Shown: piece by piece, positions 23,539 to 25,068 of the stretch
Position numbering within the stretch: position 1 is the first letter of the stretch
How the letters are laid out: every line of letters starts with the position of its first letter
IMG/VR virus record: IMGVR_UViG_3300005935_000126
Span: 1-25,068 of that record
Strand: one strand, 5' to 3'
Source of the DNA: a virus
Length of the DNA stretch: 25,068 nucleotides
Made by a program: the position numbers and the translations under genes
Notes under the pieces: generated by a model
Seen by the model: only the letters and a program-made list of their open reading frames with translations
Told to the model about the DNA's origin: nothing
Database searches by the model: none

Positions 23539-25068
23539 TCAAATCACCTCTTCATTTTCTGGAATAGTTGTTACTGACATTACGGGTATTCTTTCTGAAA
23601 GTGATAACGTAGGTAGTCTTTCTACACCTGATACAAAACACTGGTAAAAAATTGTTTCTGCAAGGTACTCTATATAGTCTCCAATATTACTATTAGCTGT
23701 TATATTCTTATTAACTACTATTATAACTGAACCTTCAACTTCTATTTCAGCAATTAAATTATGGGTGACATTTTTACCTACAATGGGTATGACTGAAACA
23801 GTACTTGTTACTTCTTTTAACTTTACCCTATATAACTCTCCTGAAACAGTTGTAGTTGCTGTAATTTCTTTAACTCTAGCTCTTGGTATTCTTCCATCAA
23901 TATTAATATATGAAGTTAATGTTTTATAGGTAGTTCGAGTAATATTACCCAAAATATTTGTTAGAGCATCTGGTAACTTAATAATAGCTTTTTGAACAGT
24001 AGATACCACAACAATATTAGAAGTTATATTTTTATATGTAACCCTACTAATTTCTGCACTAATATCTGTATTTGAAAGATAGGACTCTTCTCTACCCTTT
24101 ATTACACTTGCTGATATATTAGTGGTAGTCTGTATTGATTTAGTTATAACTCTTCCTACAGTACTACTTACTAAAGTATTACTCGTTACTGATTTAGCTC
24201 CACCGGATAAAGCATCTATGCTCCCTACAACATTAACATTTGTTAATAAAGTTTTAGGTATTGTTTTATTTACTGCTCCTATAACTTCTGAATTTGACTG
24301 AGTATTTTTCAATGAATTCTTAGTTACAGTAGATACAACGATAGAATTCCCAACAATATCTTTTAAGTAAGAAACTAATTTTATTGGTATAGAAGCCTCA
24401 ACTAAAATATTAGCTACTATACTCTTATTTATTTCTTTACTTAATACCCCACTTACTACATTACTTCCCAAAATATTTTTACTTATTTCTTTGTTAATAT
24501 TACTAGTGGTACTGCTATTTGAAATAATATTTTTATTAACGTGTGTTAATAATGTTCCTGCAACTTCAGTTGATGAAATTATATCTTTAATAGCTTTAGC
24601 CATTGTTCCAGTAACATCTACATTTGCGGTAATGTTTTTATTAACAATTGTTAGTAATGTTCCATTTACAAGACTACTTGAAATTATATTTTTATTAACA
24701 TTTGTTAATACTGTACCTGCAACATCTACATTCGTGGTGATGTTTTTATTAATAATCTTTCCTATGATTGACTCTAAAGTAACGTTTGCAGTAATACCTT
24801 TATTGTAATCAGTAAGTTTTTCTACTGAACCTAGTACTGATACTTCCGAAGTATTACTTTTATTAACATTCGTTAATAGTGTTCCAGTTGTAGCACTATT
24901 CGAGATTACATTTTTACTAGTAATTCTTGTTGTTGTCCCTAAAACATTTACATTCATAGTAACGTTTTTATCAGTAACCCTTACTGTGGTTGACTCTAAA
25001 GTAACATTTGCAGTAATACCTTTATTATAACTAGTAAGTTTTTCTGCTGAACCTAGTACTGATACTTC
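23539..25068 (-). CDS. Repeat-built fibrous protein (partial, 5' end outside window)
   Basis: The frame is open to the right edge of the window (510 codons, 509 residues plus stop). The first ATG in the window (24955-24957) is internal, because the same repeats continue upstream of it in frame without a ribosome binding site. About 17-20-residue repeats fill most of it: consensus G-[TS]-[VLM]-x(3)-[VI]-N-K-[NS]-I-x-[AS]-[NS]-x-x-V-x-G, clearest in the first 170 residues. They become more divergent later, and the last about 55 residues (YLAETIFYQCFVSGVERLPTLSL) are different. Thr, Val, Ile, Asn and Ser dominate; no signal peptide can be judged. A beta-structured fibre or adhesin fits the composition, as inference. 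Similar repeats open the gene at the left edge. Confidence 0.7.
   Translation of the reverse strand, partial: EVSVLGSAEKLTSYNKGITANVTLESTTVRVTDKNVTMNVNVLGTTTRITSKNVISNSATTGTLLTNVNKSNTSEVSVLGSVEKLTDYNKGITANVTLESIIGKIINKNITTNVDVAGTVLTNVNKNIISSSLVNGTLLTIVNKNITANVDVTGTMAKAIKDIISSTEVAGTLLTHVNKNIISNSSTTSNINKEISKNILGSNVVSGVLSKEINKSIVANILVEASIPIKLVSYLKDIVGNSIVVSTVTKNSLKNTQSNSEVIGAVNKTIPKTLLTNVNVVGSIDALSGGAKSVTSNTLVSSTVGRVITKSIQTTTNISASVIKGREESYLSNTDISAEISRVTYKNITSNIVVVSTVQKAIIKLPDALTNILGNITRTTYKTLTSYINIDGRIPRARVKEITATTTVSGELYRVKLKEVTSTVSVIPIVGKNVTHNLIAEIEVEGSVIIVVNKNITANSNIGDYIEYLAETIFYQCFVSGVERLPTLSLSERIPVMSVTTIPENEEVI
24771..25068. repeat. Near-identical direct repeat, 222-bp offset, within the fibrous protein gene
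   Basis: A stretch of about 77 bases at 24771-24847 recurs at 24993-25068 with about five substitutions, an offset of 222 bases (74 codons, about four 18-residue repeats). The second copy runs off the window. This indicates a recent in-frame duplication or gene conversion among the repeat units. Confidence 0.75.

Noticed and set aside
24955-24957. ATG as the true start of the repeat protein
   Set aside because: The frame continues upstream to the window edge with the same repeat pattern and no ribosome binding site stands before this ATG.
23539-25068. CRISPR-like or other non-coding repeat array
   Set aside because: The repeats are degenerate, multiples of three in length and keep one open reading frame throughout, as expected for protein repeats.

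Overview
The window is a virion morphogenesis cluster of a contractile-tailed (myovirus-type) bacteriophage or prophage. All real genes lie on the minus strand and read from the right end of the window to the left. The DNA is AT-rich, most genes have strong AGGAGG-type ribosome binding sites, at least five genes appear to start with TTG, and stop and start codons often overlap. This suits a low-GC Bacillota host, perhaps clostridial. That is inference from composition and gene families; no host gene, integrase, tRNA or CRISPR was seen.

In transcription order, a repeat-built fibrous protein (cut by the right edge) and a small Ig-like protein come first. The head genes follow: large terminase, portal, scaffold, an N4-gp56-type major capsid protein and a large repetitive surface protein. 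Then come a small unknown gene, four connector or neck candidates, and the tail genes: sheath, tube, assembly chaperone and tape measure. The baseplate genes close the window: CIS tube-adaptor-like protein, LysM protein, hub in two pieces, spike, gp25-like wedge, baseplate J protein, and a gpI-like protein cut by the left edge.

Three essential genes depend on a non-standard expression step. (1) The large terminase contains a 375-residue intein with a LAGLIDADG endonuclease, inserted just after Walker B. (2) The capsid gene is split by a 966-nt group I intron that carries its own LAGLIDADG endonuclease; exact splicing restores a protein of about 346 residues. (3) The tail assembly chaperone ends on a canonical -1 slippery heptamer (A AAT TTT), and the -1 frame is open for 62 more residues up to the tape-measure gene.

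Two sequence families link separate virion proteins. Scaffold, capsid and tail tube share a short N-terminal leader (I-x-x-K-[LFM]-I-[LM]-K-[VA]-[HY]-A) that is conserved as protein rather than as DNA. A roughly 18-19-residue repeat makes up most of the protein at the right edge and also the N-terminus of the baseplate protein at the left edge. Both genes run out of the window, so the extent of that repeat family cannot be judged here.
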